A DNA stretch of 64,000 bases from Gloeophyllum trabeum ATCC 11539 (GCF_000344685.1 NW_006920410.1:953729-1017728); one strand, 5' to 3'; shown: positions 1-15,643, counted from the first letter of the stretch. Numbers and translations are program-made. The notes: generated by a model from the letters alone, not told the origin.

Positions 1-1773
1 GGAAGACTGTTGAATCAAGGGCGGGGATTGGAATAATAGGTGCCTCAGGACACTAGACATGTCAGGCGGGCCGTGGTCTTCTATACTAGCCCATCCCTCC
101 TCCAGAAATCTGAGCGTGGCAGTGAAGAATCCCTCTCCAGGCTGTATCAAGGTGTCAGATCTGAAGACTCGGAGCAGCTCCGCGAGCAGGTGCAGTCTGA
201 TGTAAGCAGCGACGGTGCTACAAGTGATATACATTGGTGGAGGGCTTGCGCTAGTCGGGTAAGGTGCTCCGCGCGAGTGAATGGCATGAAGCTTGAGTGG
301 TGACGTGAATAAGGATATGACAATCTCAGAGTCATTAACGTAGCGGGCGTCAATGGAATCCAGTTCCTCCAGATCCACCGGTCGAGAGTTCTCCGCGTTG
401 GGTACGGTTGAATCCCAAAAGTCGCCAGTAAGCCTTTGATTGAGTCGTCTGATGAGCTCTTCCCAATCTGGAGGAGACTCTGAAGAAGCCATGCAGTCCT
501 TAACAGCCTTCGCTGGCCAGCCCGCTTCTTTCACAGCCTTGTCTTCCATCCACCTTCTTTTCAAGTCGTCAGTCCCAGAATGTGCCGCCCTGACGAAGGA
601 GTTCGAGGAATTGTTCTCCGGAAGGAACCTTGCCGGCAAGTCACACTCAGGCACGTTCAAGACCAGGTACTCGATAGCGGCCTCCAGATACGTCGATGTG
701 CGCAGTAACGCAGATGCGGATGGTGACGGGGTCGAGAGGAACGAGATGGCGTTTCGGCATTGCGAAGCACTGAAGCCCAGGCGAGATAACTGCTGCTGTA
801 AAGCGCCCTTTTCGTCTTCCGGAAGAATCGCAGGCTCCTCTACTTCAGGGTACTCAGTAAATGCCTGTAAGAATGTCAAATAGGTTTGGCAAATAGGATC
901 TAGGGTAGGGACATACTCTCTTTATACAGGTTTCGACCTGCTCACGCAGGCTCCCGGCCATCTTGACTTCTGGAGCACTGGCAAATTCAGGGGATACCTG
1001 CCCGCCTCTTCGCTCTTCTGAGACGGATTGGCTCTTCTGTTCTTTTCGCTGAGCTGCCTGAGCTTGTCGCTCTTCCACAGCCTTTTTGGCGGCGAAAGGG
1101 TCGGGATCATACATCCACTTCTGGTGATCTGGCGCAGTTTTATGTTCGGCTGCCAACTCATTCCAGTAATCACGGGGCCCAGGAGGAAGTTGCATATTGA
1201 GCTGGATGTTGTTGCAGAACTAGCGAACGCAAAGTAAATGACCAAACTCTCCTCAGTTATCGGAAACGAACACGATACAAAGCGTACGTCGCACCCCAGT
1301 GTCGAGCTTCTAGTGCTGTCGGCATAAGCTTAGGCGGATGAGGCTCCATACGGACTGACTCTGTCTGGGACGTCTTTTTATTCAATCGAGAGAGAGTTAC
1401 TATGAAGTGATATTTATCGGCTCTCCTCGGCTATATACCCTCAGCAAAACGTGTCATACGGAGATATAAAGCCTTACAGTATCGACTATTGGCTTCTCCC
1501 AGCCGTTCTTCTGACATCTGCGATCCTCATAAGCCTCATCGTAAAAGAATGCCCCAGTGGATGCGTACGACATCGTCAACAAGCCCACATGACAAGGGCT
1601 TGGTCCGTTTAGTGTTCCTACCTTTCGGATAACAGACTGAGAGGGTACTTGTATCCCGGAGGGAACAAAGCCTTGACTCCTTCGGTTGCTGGCTGGGCTT
1701 CTCCCGAGGTATTTTTTGGCTTTGAGGAATTTCCAGCGTTTCCGCTCTTGACGATGCCCCTTCTAGGTGGCAT
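1..1773 (-). CDS. Partial DExH-box RNA helicase, DHX29/YLR419W type (N-terminal part; runs off the left edge)
   Basis: Minus-strand gene read as five exons: 1773-1622, 1517-1478, 1430-1272, 1219-917 and 864 to the window edge. The start is the Met at 1773 (begins MPPRRGIVKSG). Motifs typical of fungal DHX29/YLR419W helicases are readable across the junctions: LFPPG near the end of exon 1, NGWEKPIVDT in exon 2, VRMEPHPP and ALEARHWGATYALYR in exon 3, and QLPPGPRDYWNELAAEHK in exon 4. The last exon has a UBA-like stretch (SRLGFSASQCRNAISFL) followed by NVPECDLP, where this family couples a UBA/RWD-like region to the helicase core. The catalytic Walker A and DEAH motifs would lie beyond base 1 and are not seen. 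Family members act on structured mRNA in translation. Intron 3 has an unusual GTTCGT donor. The gene diverges from the Prp22 gene at 1901. The family call rests on remembered motif similarity. Confidence 0.8.
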
Positions 1774-1900
1774 GGCTTCGCAGACAGCAGACTGAACGTA
1801 AGCTTGCTGGGATCGGCGAAGTGATAGGAAAGTGAGATTTGTCAGCAAGTACGGACGCTTCTCCGCCACTGTGCATCTCTCTCTTGGCCACATTCTCGCT
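1774..1900. promoter_or_regulatory. Shared divergent promoter/5' region between two RNA-helicase genes
   Basis: Only 127 bp separate the start codon of the minus-strand DHX29-like gene (1773) from the start codon of the plus-strand Prp22 gene (1901). Both 5' untranslated regions and both core promoters must therefore fit here or overlap the neighbouring coding exon. I see no clear TATA box, so the element is inferred from gene geometry. Confidence 0.5.
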
Positions 1901-5681
<3,781 letters not shown>

Positions 5682-6145
5682 TCTGGACTTCGTCATGCTG
5701 TTATTGCTTGTACCATATGTATTCTACTCGCATCATTTATAATGTTGCTCGCTCTACCACATAACCCCGCACACCATGATGTCCTCTTTCTCCCTTTCTA
5801 TGTACAGCCACGCCGGCTTCTCCATAGCCACTCAGAGCCCATTGAGGGGTCGGCCTCGATTGATTGTTCGTACCAGACCTAAGTTTGATTGCGTGATGCA
5901 TTGAGAAGTTGGACTACACTGCACCGGACACAGCAAATGCCGGGTTGTTCTGAACAATATTCGTACACGGTGTTCAAAGCATAGTATACTGCAGACAATG
6001 AGCAAATTTAAGCAGAGATATAATACATATCACTCACCAGTCGCTGGGTATAATAGACCACAGACAAAATATAACTCCGGTGTAGGTCCGCGACAATAAC
6101 GGTGCACTGGATCCAGAGCACGTGCGGAACTAGTGACAGGCTCCT
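5682..6145. other. Intergenic region between convergent genes
   Basis: 464 bp between the Prp22 stop and the stop of the minus-strand NXT1-like gene. It should hold two 3' untranslated regions and polyadenylation signals. No open frame or repeat here looks like a gene. Confidence 0.6.
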
Positions 6146-6723
6146 TCAGCCAACAAATCGCATTGCATCCGCCCCGACATAATATTTCGCAACTTCCCCG
6201 GGTTTGGCGGGAGGTGCGGTGGGATCAGGCACCAGCATAAACGTCTGTGAGAACACCCGGGGTTGTCCTTCGATTGAACCGCGAGGTGTCGATGCAGGGT
6301 TGCCGGCTGGTCCTTTCCCATGTGTCACTGTTCCTGAGACACTAATAAGGAGGGATGGAGGTTGATTGCCTACGCAGGCACGTTCAGCAAGCTATGCTGA
6401 TAGATTCAGAGACTACAGTACACACCAGGGATAGGGTGACAATCATAAGATTGTACCTCATGTTTCGTACTCGGCATGCGCTCCATCAACGACTTCACTC
6501 CCTCCGAGCCCTGGAATGGATTGCCGTTCCATGTCAAGGTCGAGGTTGCGCGGTAGAAATTTGGCAAGTCGTCCACTCGCGTCGCCGAGTCGTACGTGGT
6601 ATAGTACAGGCGCGTGAACTGATCCGCAGCGCGAGCCGCAATTTCGATACTGCAATCATGACTTAGCAGCTGCAAGATATCAGAGGACAGGAATGCTTAC
6701 TCGCTAGACGTGAAGGTACTCAT
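6146..6723 (-). CDS. NTF2-related mRNA export cofactor (NXT1/p15-like)
   Basis: Three exons on the minus strand (6723-6701, 6649-6426, 6369-6146) encode 156 residues, close to the roughly 140 of the family. The short first exon encodes MSTFTSSD and the second continues IEIAARAADQFTRLYYTTYD, the first helix of an NTF2-like fold. Later comes FYRATSTLTWNGNPFQGSEG, typical of p15/NXT1, and the last exon carries VFSQTFMLVPD, matching the F-x-Q-x-F-x-L strand. These proteins heterodimerise with the Mex67/NXF1 NTF2-like domain and help export mRNA. In ascomycete yeasts the role is taken by the divergent Mtr2, so an NXT1-like form fits a basidiomycete. The start was chosen because exon 1 splices in frame with canonical sites and gives the expected compact N-terminus. 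Confidence 0.88.
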
Positions 6724-7717
6724 AGCTGTAGTTGTAGTGGCTGAGATAGACAGACTGGATCGATTTCGAATTCCCGCTACCGTTGGTAGTGGGTCTTGGA
6801 CCCCCCGGCCGTTCGCAGGTTTCCTGCGATCGTTTCCAGCAATCGGCGAAACGATAGAGAAGTTTGAGATTTTCCGCACTCAACAGCCGCTCCACGGCTT
6901 ACTTATTGGAGTAGGGTATCACCAATTTTGCTCCGCTAATGCTGTGTCCTGATCAAAACAAGAGTGGTGAGTCGTGGTGCACTGTGGACCCGAGTGGGGT
7001 ATAATTACCTTTCCGGGCTCGGCTGCCTGCGCGAAAGATTCTGAAAGTTCTCTATCGTTTCGCCGATTGCTGTCAAGATCTACGCGATCTATTTGATACT
7101 ATTTGGCTCTTAACCGTATATGGCGGACGGCAGGACCGGCACACGGCTTTGGACCAATCAAAGATGGGGTCCTCAAAGGACCCCGATCGTAAAACCACGT
7201 GGCGTCTCTCTTTCCATCTTTAGCCAAGGTGGCGGATGCTGGTCAAGGGACTCAAGAGAACAGACATGACCTAGCTTGGGGCGTTGGAGATGCGGTCTCC
7301 AGGTGAAAGCAGCATACTTTAATGTCAGCTGTTTTACATAAATGACTTGTATACTCAGAACCTGAGGGAGGAGTGAGTGGACATCTCTTCAAATCGTTGA
7401 GGTGAATGCTCAGTCGGAAATCATGGCTGGAACACAACTGCTTTCGCAAAATAAATATATTAGTATATGATGCTGCTCAGGATGTCAAGTTTTCAGCTTG
7501 CTACCAAATCTTATCTATGTCTACGGTAGCGGGCTCTGCCGCTCGCACGGCCCTACCGCCTTATTTACGCGCCAATTACGTCACGTGAGCGTTCCCGACA
7601 TACCCCCGCGCCACGCGCACTCAGGCCCGTCGACGGGTGAGGCTCACAGCGTGTGGAGTTCTATGTATGTCGCACAACGACAGCCACGAAAATGACACCG
7701 TTCTCGCACAATTTACC
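6724..7717. other. Intergenic region with an inverted repeat
   Basis: 994 bp between the divergent NXT1-like and Isc1 genes. It contains the inverted repeat listed separately (6837-6861 and 7048-7072) and a perfect 8-bp stem at 7166-7173/7177-7184 (GGGGTCCT, loop CAA, AGGACCCC). I see no other supported coding segment. Confidence 0.5.
6837..7072. repeat. Inverted repeat, 25-nt perfect arms about 186 bp apart
   Basis: The 25 bases at 6837-6861 are the exact reverse complement of 7048-7072. Beyond the perfect core the arms stay similar but imperfect for about another 30 nt (both reach a CAGCCG). Read outward (minus strand for the left arm, plus strand for the right) both encode the same peptide core LYRFADC, preceded by LK. 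This suggests two decayed, oppositely oriented copies of one coding fragment. Origin unknown. Confidence 0.6.
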
Positions 7718-9385
7718 ATGTCCGATACTAAGCTGCGTGTCTTGACGCTGAATTGCTGGTGCGTTCTTCATCAAACATCACTGTACAAACCCCGATCTAA
7801 CGTGCCAGACGTGCAGGGGACTGAAGTATGTCTCGAAGAATCGAGTCGAACGGATGGCGGGCATCGCCAAGGCACTCGCTGCGTCCGACTACGATATAGT
7901 GGCCTTGCAGGAGGTCTGGGTGTCCGCGGACTATGCGCTTATTCGAAGCAGCGTCGCTGGACGTCTGCCATATGCCAAATACTTCTACAGGTGCATCCAT
8001 GTTTCATGATCTCCTGCTGAACATTCACCCTTAGAGTGACTGGTCACTTCCTCCAGCGGTGCTCTGGGTGCTGGGCTGGCTATATTTTCTCGCTTCCCTA
8101 TTATCGGGACCACGATACATCCATACTCCCTTAATGGCTCTCCGATAGACGTCGTTGCCGGCGACTGGTTCGTGGGCAAAGCGGCAGCCAGCATCCTGAT
8201 CGCCCATCCACTTCTTGGTCAACTACAGGTTTACAATACACACGTTTGTTGATGCCGTTTCGTTTTATGTCTGCTCTTCCTCACTTCTTCCTCACAGTTA
8301 TTCGCCAAGGGCGGTGAGAGCGGCCCGGAAATAAACCAAGCTCACCGCCTCATTAACGCATGGGAACTTGCAAAGTTGGCTAGACAGTCTGCGGAACTTG
8401 GTCGATATGTCATCGCTGTGAGTGGACTCTATATGTTGCGGAATACTCGTGTGAGACATATCGTGCCCAATAGTGCGGAGACTTTAACACCATCCCGACA
8501 TCTCTTCCCATGACCGTAATTTCCGAACACGCTGGTTTAATGGATTCTTGGCGAGCTACGCACCCTCAATCCCATCTGGCTCCGAATTCCGCGCCGATAT
8601 CCCCTGTGGATGCTATTCGAATGCACGGGGTTTCCGCGGATTCTCCTCTGAACAGCTACTCTGGCGGGAAGTCCCTTGAAGCACATGCACGCAGGTTTGC
8701 CGGAAAAAGACTCGACTATGTCTGGTTCAGAGAACCGGTTAGCTCGGGCAAAGACAAGCCAGCGTTGCTATGCACGGATACTAAGGTCGTGTTCACGGAC
8801 GAAGTACCGGGCAAGACCTTCTCTTTCTCAGACCACTTTGGAGTAGAGTCGACCTTCGAAATCCGAGTGCCTCCGTCTTCTTCGACACAAACGGACTTCC
8901 AAAACGAGGTTGGCCTTGTCCGGTCCGCTATTCCTGACCGAGCCCCAGCTGCAGGCTCGTCTACTTCCACGGAGTCCGTCGAACCGACGCCCACTTCCCT
9001 TTCGCCTACGTCATTGAACAACATTCTCACCACGCTCACGGCAGCCTACCGCACATCCGTCCAGCGCGCACGGTATCACCTGACAATATTTATTCTATGC
9101 CTGTTCCTGGTCATCGTCTTGGTTGTTCTGTTCCCATTCCTCCCCAGCGCGTTCCCGTCGCCTTTGACTTCAGGATGGAAGTGGACCTACCGGGCCTTGA
9201 GCTGGATCTACGGAGTTGTGATCGTCGCTCTCAGCTGGCTTGCTACCACCATGCTATATGTGGGTTTTGTGTATGGCCGGTGGGAAGTGAATGCCCTTAC
9301 GAACGTGATCGAGGAGATGGAAATACTACGAAGTCTGAAGGGGTCTAGATATGAGAGCCGGTCCAGTGAAGACGGCGCGGAGTGA
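7718..9385 (+). CDS. ISC1: Inositol phosphosphingolipid phospholipase C / neutral sphingomyelinase-like (Isc1)
   Basis: Five exons (7718-7758, 7817-7990, 8057-8243, 8298-8417, 8474-9385) encode 477 residues, close to yeast Isc1. The protein has an endonuclease/exonuclease/phosphatase fold. It starts with LRVLTLNCWGLKYVSK, then has the metal-binding Glu in IVALQEVW, GDWFVGKAA (the P-loop-like motif of this family), QVYNTHLFAKGG, GDFNTIP, and the catalytic Asp-His in FSFSDHFGVES. Two hydrophobic segments near residues 376-404 and 410-440 fit the two C-terminal membrane spans of Isc1. The enzyme hydrolyses inositol phosphosphingolipids to ceramide. The Met at 7718 was chosen because it directly precedes the conserved strand; an in-frame Met at 7664 would add 18 residues. 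Confidence 0.93.
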
Positions 9386-11896
9386 GCGCTGGGGACTGGG
9401 GCGCTTGGTTTATTCAAGGACATGTTCGCATTACAACCTAACCTTGTCTCGCTGCAATACATTCCGAACTTATACTGGGGCTTCGTAATGCAGGACATTT
9501 TGAATGTTGCGTAGGGTAGTGTAGAGTTTGCATATGTATTCTTCCGTCCGAGCGTACTGTATATCAGTGGACCCATATGGACCGATACAGCGTTTGGTCA
9601 CAGGGCCAGATAATCAGATAGACGAGGATAGATGCAAGCGAGCCGCCTTCACGCGCGCATCAGCGGGGCATCAGACGAGACAAGATCAGCACTGCCAGGA
9701 ACGGTCTTCCAGGAAAGATCTCTCGACAACGTCGAAGCAAGTGGATGCTTCGACCACCGGCTGGATTCACGCGAGAATACCCGTCCACATTGATGCGCTC
9801 TGATGCATCTTGATTCAGAGGAGATACGATGTTGAGGACCGAGAGTCGTTGGGTTTGACAGGCGTATGGACGGCGAAGACTTCGAGCATGAATACGAAAT
9901 ATATATAATACAGACATGATAAATGGTGGGAGGGCGCTCGGCCTGCTTGTTCTCGTTGGGCTGCAGCCAAACCCTCGTTCCTTGAAACCTCGATCGAGCG
10001 GGATTACTTGTGTGTATGCGATACAGTGTTGAAACGCGGCGGATTTCACGAGCTTCAGTACCTACCAGCAGCCTGTGACTGAGCTCAGAGGATCCCGCTA
10101 TTGCAACCTCCAGCGGGTGATACAAGAGATGTTGTGATACGCGAGCCGTACCTCCGGGCTCGAAAGGGCTCGAAGGCCCGCGCACAAGCGCAGCGTTTGT
10201 TCAGGGTATTGAGGTCGGCCAACCCTAGCGTGCCCTGGCCAACCCTCTGCCCATGTACTTTCGCCGACGGCGAGCTGTCCTGATGCTGACGGGGCTTCTA
10301 AAGATACCGACCTTGAACGATACCTTTATTCTCGCGATGGGAAAAGATGGGAGTTGTACTCACGACTGAGGACAGTCTGGCGCCACGGAGCTCTTGACTG
10401 GTAATTCAAGTCCAGGGGTTTAGACATAAATTCCGCGGGCCGACGTCGAGGTGCAAAGAAAACGTCAAGGTGCCAGACATAAGACGGTCATGAACGTGAT
10501 GAATGGTAGTCTCTGCCATTAAAGTCGACGAAGACGCGCATCTTGCATCTCTCCGACTATCCAGGTGCCTATATCTGTCAAAGCCAAGGCAGACGCGCGG
10601 AGGTTGTACGGAGAAGATGGGACGCGGTATTATCATTGCTGCCGGCAGGTGGCGCAGAAGGCGCAGTGGATGTGCAAAGAGCATATGAAAGGCCTGCTAT
10701 AATTGGTCAGTCGGTATATAAACACGAACAGCTCACAGTGTACTCTGATGAGGGTAACGTTGGATAGTTGCCCTTGGCGATTCCTGCGGTGCTGCGAAGA
10801 GTATCATACATCCTTGCAAGCAAAGAGTATAACCTTACGGTTGAGGAGTCCTTAAGCAACTATTCCAGAGAGAAAAGGTGTCGATTATACTTCACCGGCG
10901 TCTTTGGCGAAGGGTTCTGTACTATACGCCTGGATGCATGATTAATGATTGCCGGCGCTTCCAACGAAATAGGCGACTCACTCCTGACAATCCCCCTCAG
11001 TTGATACTGCGCAAGCATGTAAAAGCACCCCGTATGTCGACGGGATATATTTGGGACCTTCGCAGCGGTGGCTGCCATGGGGGATGCGGTATACTTTTAA
11101 CTATGTTAAGCTCTTGAGAGCATCAAGCCCTCCGCATGCTGCGTGATCAGCACAAACAACTGAGGATCGTCTGTAGCGGCAGACCGTGAATGCATACTGT
11201 CGTAAGTCTCGCCAACGCGGCGCACAGAATAGGTTGGCGAAAGCCATCGATATCAGCGACATTTCCGAACGCATGCCACATTATCGAGCCAGAGTACCAG
11301 ATTCTGATCTCGGCATCACCGGCCGGGGAGCCCCATTGGTCCGCAGCCGTAGCCCACTCGCCGGGCCTCCGCAGAAAACTTGTCGCAACCTCAACGTCTC
11401 GCATACGATCTTCGAGTGTGGCAGGAGTTAGCTAACCCGATGTCTCCATCTGCCTTGCAGATTGCTCTGTGATCCGCAAAATGCAGCTGTATCGCATGCT
11501 AAAGAGCCCTTGGGACGATGAGTATCCGAGCACTGCTCTCGGAAGCGCTCGCCTCCGGCGGCACCACGACGCCTGCAGGACGTCCATCGCCCAGCTCGAA
11601 GCTAAGCATCTCAGATCGGGCTGCCAGATAGGCTGCACGACTGGCACAACTCGCTTTCACCGCCGCTCAGCGGTTCCGTAGATCTTCCTGCATGGATCCT
11701 CCCTCTTGCTTCAGCTCTTAGCTGGCGTCGCAGAATTCCAGCCACCTCTGCCAAAACGAGCAATCGCAAAACAGGGTGGAGGTCCCCTGCGGACCCCGCA
11801 CGCAAACGCCTACCTTAACGGCAATCGGTTAATGCGGGATTGGATATTCGGCCACTTTGAGGGTCCCAATAGATTTTCGGTTTCCAGACGAAAACC

Positions 11897-11915
11897 CGCG
11901 GGGCAGCGCCCCGCG
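11897..11915. repeat. Perfect GC-rich hairpin
   Basis: An 8-bp perfect stem (CGCGGGGC / GCCCCGCG) closes a 3-nt loop (AGC). It is preceded by a run of A and followed by a C-rich stretch. Function unknown. It may be the remnant of a short repeat family, which cannot be tested within this window. Confidence 0.5.
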
Positions 11916-12882
11916 CCCTCCCCCCAAGCGTCATTGTTACTAATTTCTCGGGGAGGACAGCCAATGGGTGAGCCAAACCGCAAATTTTTCTTTTCCTAGT
12001 CTAGACTCTACACCCGGGTTGTCCGGGGCGGATAGTCCCCTCACAGAGACTCATTGGGCTGCGGTGAGTCCTCGCTTTACATACCGACCGAATGGGGGTG
12101 AGAGGCCAAGGTTGGCTCGTACGTTATACATGCACATGAAGCCAAGAGATTAGCATTCAGTTCGTATATACGCATGGACATACTAAATGCATTAAATCCG
12201 CGGATTGGCGACGATGACCGACAGATGCCCAATAAACTAGGCGGTGAGTAAGGAAAGCGTGCGTCCGTGTCGGCGTCTCGCATTCAGATGCAAAGCGCGA
12301 AGGCATGACGCCCATCGAACGTTAGAACCCGGAGAGGCGTTTCGCGTGGGGGAACGAGAAGGTTTCCCGGCCTTCGCGGTCCCTTACACTCGGACCAGTC
12401 GTGTTCACGGGTTTGAATGCGGAACAGTCGCGCTGAATACGAACGGCACCATGAAATCACCACGAGCAGCGGTGAAGGGGAAGCCGGGCGAGCGATGACC
12501 TGTTTTTAACACGACTTCGGGAAATGTCCGATATTGATGATGATCCATGGCCGGGTGTCCAAACAATCCGCTCTACAATGACGATAATTTCGGTTTCCGA
12601 GTTGACAGGAACAGATGAGAGCGAGTCTAAACATAGCCCGGGCGTTTGTCAGGGTATGAAAGGACGGCACTGAAGGAGTTGAAAGCCAGGTCCTGGATAT
12701 GATTGCTTGCGGAAGGCGAGGCACGCGAAAGTAATGATTGGGCTATAAATGCGCCAATCGCGGATATAGGGATTCGATTGACTGGATATAGCTAGATGCG
12801 AAGCGAGAGGCATTGAACGTGTCGTGAATCCGTTTGCAGGTCGTCGAGATGCCAGTCCACGTTGTCGGACGGACGATCGTGC

Positions 12883-13161
12883 CTAAGACAGAGTCGACGA
12901 GGCGTCGACGGGGTTGGCATCTTCTAGACGGGTGTCTGATTGAGCACCGGCGGTAAACGCTGCTGACAGCTCTTGCATGGAAAGCGACACTATCGTTGGA
13001 CGAGCGCTCTTAACCAGGGCTGGCAGAGGCGACTTGGCCGTAGAAGGCACTGTAGCAGGGAACATTACCATCTGGAATGCATTCAACGTGTAGACAGATA
13101 TTAAACAAGACTGGAACAGGAAGTGCCCGAGGATCAGCCGTGGGCAAGGGTTGGACTGCAT
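12883..13161 (-). CDS. Doubtful small open frame (92 residues)
   Basis: A minus-strand frame beginning MQSNPCPRLILGHFLFQSCL and ending in a Ser/Ala-rich tail. The first 35 residues are hydrophobic enough to act as a signal or membrane segment, so a small secreted protein is possible. There is no homology I recognise, no splice support and no convincing promoter. It lies in an otherwise gene-poor stretch, so chance is a real alternative. Confidence 0.15.
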   Translation of the reverse strand: MQSNPCPRLILGHFLFQSCLISVYTLNAFQMVMFPATVPSTAKSPLPALVKSARPTIVSLSMQELSAAFTAGAQSDTRLEDANPVDASSTLS

Positions 13162-13911
13162 AGTAGCGGTGTCTCGGTTACAGAGGGCGTAGGGCTGCCG
13201 AGCGGTACGTAAGGCGGAAAGACCCTTGTGGGCGTGTTATTATGGAGGATTTGCGGAAATAAAGGGAAACGGAAGAGCCGAAAGTCACGGTCGGCAGTTG
13301 AGCGAGGACGGGGAGAAAGAGGGAGGCGAAAGCAAAAGGGCAGAGGTCACGCTATAGCGAAGCTCGGACGCCGTTCGGGGTGCTTCGGGTGGTGGGAGGA
13401 ATGGGTTGGGTTTGACGAGGTGACCCGCCCATCTTCGAATGCTAGGGAAACGTTCACGAGGACTTTGCGTCTGGCGGGCGGTATTCTCATAAGGCAAGAT
13501 CAAAGGCCAGGATTCTGCCGTCGCTGCAACACGAGAATTCGAAGCAACGATGATAGTATGAGGTAGTTTATTCATGTATTGAGCTCTGAGCTCATTAGCC
13601 TGTATACAGAGCAGGGTTAGACGCCTCGAAATGTAGGAAATGAGCGGCGGGGATGGGTCGGGCGATGGCGAGGGACCATCAGCTCTGGAGATTGGTGGGA
13701 GTGGAGCGCTGGCGAGGCCCGCAGGTGGGACTGGGGGATCACGATTCGGTGTCCTTCCCGATCGGGCAGGAAGCACCCAATCGAGGGAGACGACCGTCGG
13801 TAGAACCCGAGAATAAAGTTTGCGAGGGAATTACCCAATCGGCGTGATATGTTGACGTGGGGATGTGATTCCAGAAAGCATCACGAAAGAGAATACAGGG
13901 TCGCGTCCTTC

Positions 13912-13918
13912 TATAAAT
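13912..13918 (+). promoter_or_regulatory. TATA-like box for the gene starting at 14036
   Basis: TATAAAT lies 124 nt upstream of the start codon and is followed by a CT-rich stretch (ccccgtcctcgccgcc), an arrangement common at fungal core promoters. Confidence 0.4.
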
Positions 13919-14035
13919 CACGGCAGTTATGCACTCCCCTCGCCCGTCCCTTTTCCCCCGTCCTCGCCGCCATCCACATCCCCCGCGTCATCCCCCCACT
14001 GCCCGACGCGTTACCGACGCGTCTTACAGCGCGCC

Positions 14036-15643
14036 ATGGACAGCTACGACACGGACACCGCCATCGACCATCTCTTCTCCAGCGAACACACCACCAGAGA
14101 CGCCGTGACGCGCATACACAACTGGATATCCTCCCAGGCCATCGAACACCCGGAGGCTGCCATTCGCGACTCTGTCCTCGATCCGGACTTTGACCTCGAA
14201 GACGCGGACGCGTGCCCCACATACGACCCGCAGCTCTTCTCGTCACCCTCGTGTCCGAATCTGTCCCGCGCGTCGTCCTTCACGCGACGGAAGGAGGCCC
14301 AAGTAGAATGGGAACAGCTCATGAAGAGCGCGACTCCCCAGTACTGGGTAGATCGCGTGATTTCACCCAAGTCTAGCAGGGGGAACATGTCGCGAGACAA
14401 GGTAATCAAATTCCTGTAGTCAACTATACCAAGCGGCTAACGTCTTCTTTCAGCCTCTGCCTGATCCCCCTCCATTTGACGCAGACTTGGCTGACCCATT
14501 TTTCCCGTCCTCGCCGGCGCCAACCGTCTCCAGCTTTGCCTCCGCGTCAACAAGCACAACCCCTCCACTCTCGCGTGCTGCTTCTCACAAGTCGCTGCGC
14601 AAGCCCCGCCTCTCGCGTTCCATATCCTCTTCCCGGTTCCCCTCCATTAGCACTACCCTCTCTGGTCCGCCTGTGGATGAGGAGGCTCCGCGTACCCGGG
14701 ACCAAAGCCCCGCGCTTTACGCGTTTCCTGCGGTCCCTGACGCTGATCTGAACACGCGTCTTCCCCAGTTGCCTCCGACGCAACCTCTTCGCCTCCCTAT
14801 ACGGAGGAAGAATAGCAATCACCCCAATGATAGTACGGTGACGCTCACAGGAACCCCATCGACCCCGACAAGCTCATTCTTTCCATCTGTTTCATCTTCT
14901 CCGCATGCATCGCTCTCAACAATTACCACTCCTGCTCTGACTGACAGTGGTTCCCCTTCCTCCTCCACATCATCACGTGCACCGCGAGCCATCCCTTCTG
15001 CATTGTCTCTCTTTCATCTTCCTTCTCGTTCAAATCTCAAGTCTCCATCAAGTCCCACTTCTGCAGTCGATGAACGTAGTCAACATCGCTATCCTCATCA
15101 TGCGTTCTCCGCTTCGTCATCCAGTTATCCCTCTCCCTGCGAAGTAGCCACCCCTCTCTCCACTACGTCGACTTCTCGCTGGTCCTATGCCAGCTCTGAG
15201 CCTGACTTAACTCTGGCGTCTGCTCCGGTCTCACCGTCATCATCCGTTTTCCCCAGTTTGAATGGGACAAAGCAGAGGATCCGAAACAAGAGCTTCCATT
15301 TCCCTTCTCTGAGTCTGCCTCCAGTGCTCGGCGGAGAAAGGAAGAAAAAGCTGGTTATCAACGGCGTGCCTGCCGGAGACTCGCGGGCGACCGAGGCAGT
15401 CAGACGCTGGTGCGAGAGCCATGGAGAAGTGTCACGCTTCCAATGGAAGCCCGATGGCCTGCACGTTCATTTCCGGAAAACTAGCGTGGCCGACACTGTG
15501 AGTACCGTGGATCATTCAATATTTCTCGAGCTGTCTTCCTGATCTATATATGCGCTCAGGTATGCCGCTTGCAAGCTCAAGTGGAAATCAAGGGCGCCGG
15601 GAGCGTCAGTCTTTCCTGGTACCAAGGCAAGCGTCGGCCATAG
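14036..15643 (+). CDS. Ser/Pro-rich protein with a C-terminal RRM-like segment, function unknown
   Basis: Three exons (14036-14401, 14454-15497, 15560-15643) encode 497 residues. Residues 1-120 are acidic with possible helices (begins MDSYDTDTAIDHLF). Residues about 125-400 are low complexity, rich in Ser, Pro and Thr, and probably disordered. The last 90 residues form a compact segment with KLVINGVPAGDSRATEAVRR, then SRFQWKPDGLHVHFRK, then VEIKGAGSVSLSWY. This resembles the beta-alpha-beta pattern of a degenerate RNA-recognition motif, but the aromatic RNP residues are not clear. I do not recognise a named family. The start lies just downstream of a TATA box and CT-rich tract. Confidence 0.75.

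Larger units (their letters stand above)
9386..14035. other. 4.65-kb region without a convincing gene
   Basis: Between the Isc1 stop and the next start no open frame shows a recognisable domain or a consistent exon chain. The longest frames are minus-strand 9649-10185 (178 codons, no motif), minus-strand 13285-13776 (163 codons, Pro/Ser/Arg-rich) and minus-strand 12883-13161 (92 codons, hydrophobic start, Ser/Ala-rich). There is an orphan TATATAAA at 10715-10722, a perfect GC-rich hairpin at 11897-11915 and a TATAAAT at 13912-13918. The stretch could hold long non-coding transcripts, lineage-specific small proteins or decayed sequence. Confidence 0.5.

Noticed and set aside
9649..10185. A 178-codon minus-strand open frame.
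   Set aside because: No motif, no plausible splice partners, and composition typical of random reading in GC-balanced DNA.
13285..13776. A 163-codon minus-strand open frame rich in Pro, Ser and Arg.
   Set aside because: Composition follows the purine-rich opposite strand. No recognisable domain, and it lies next to the promoter of the gene at 14036.
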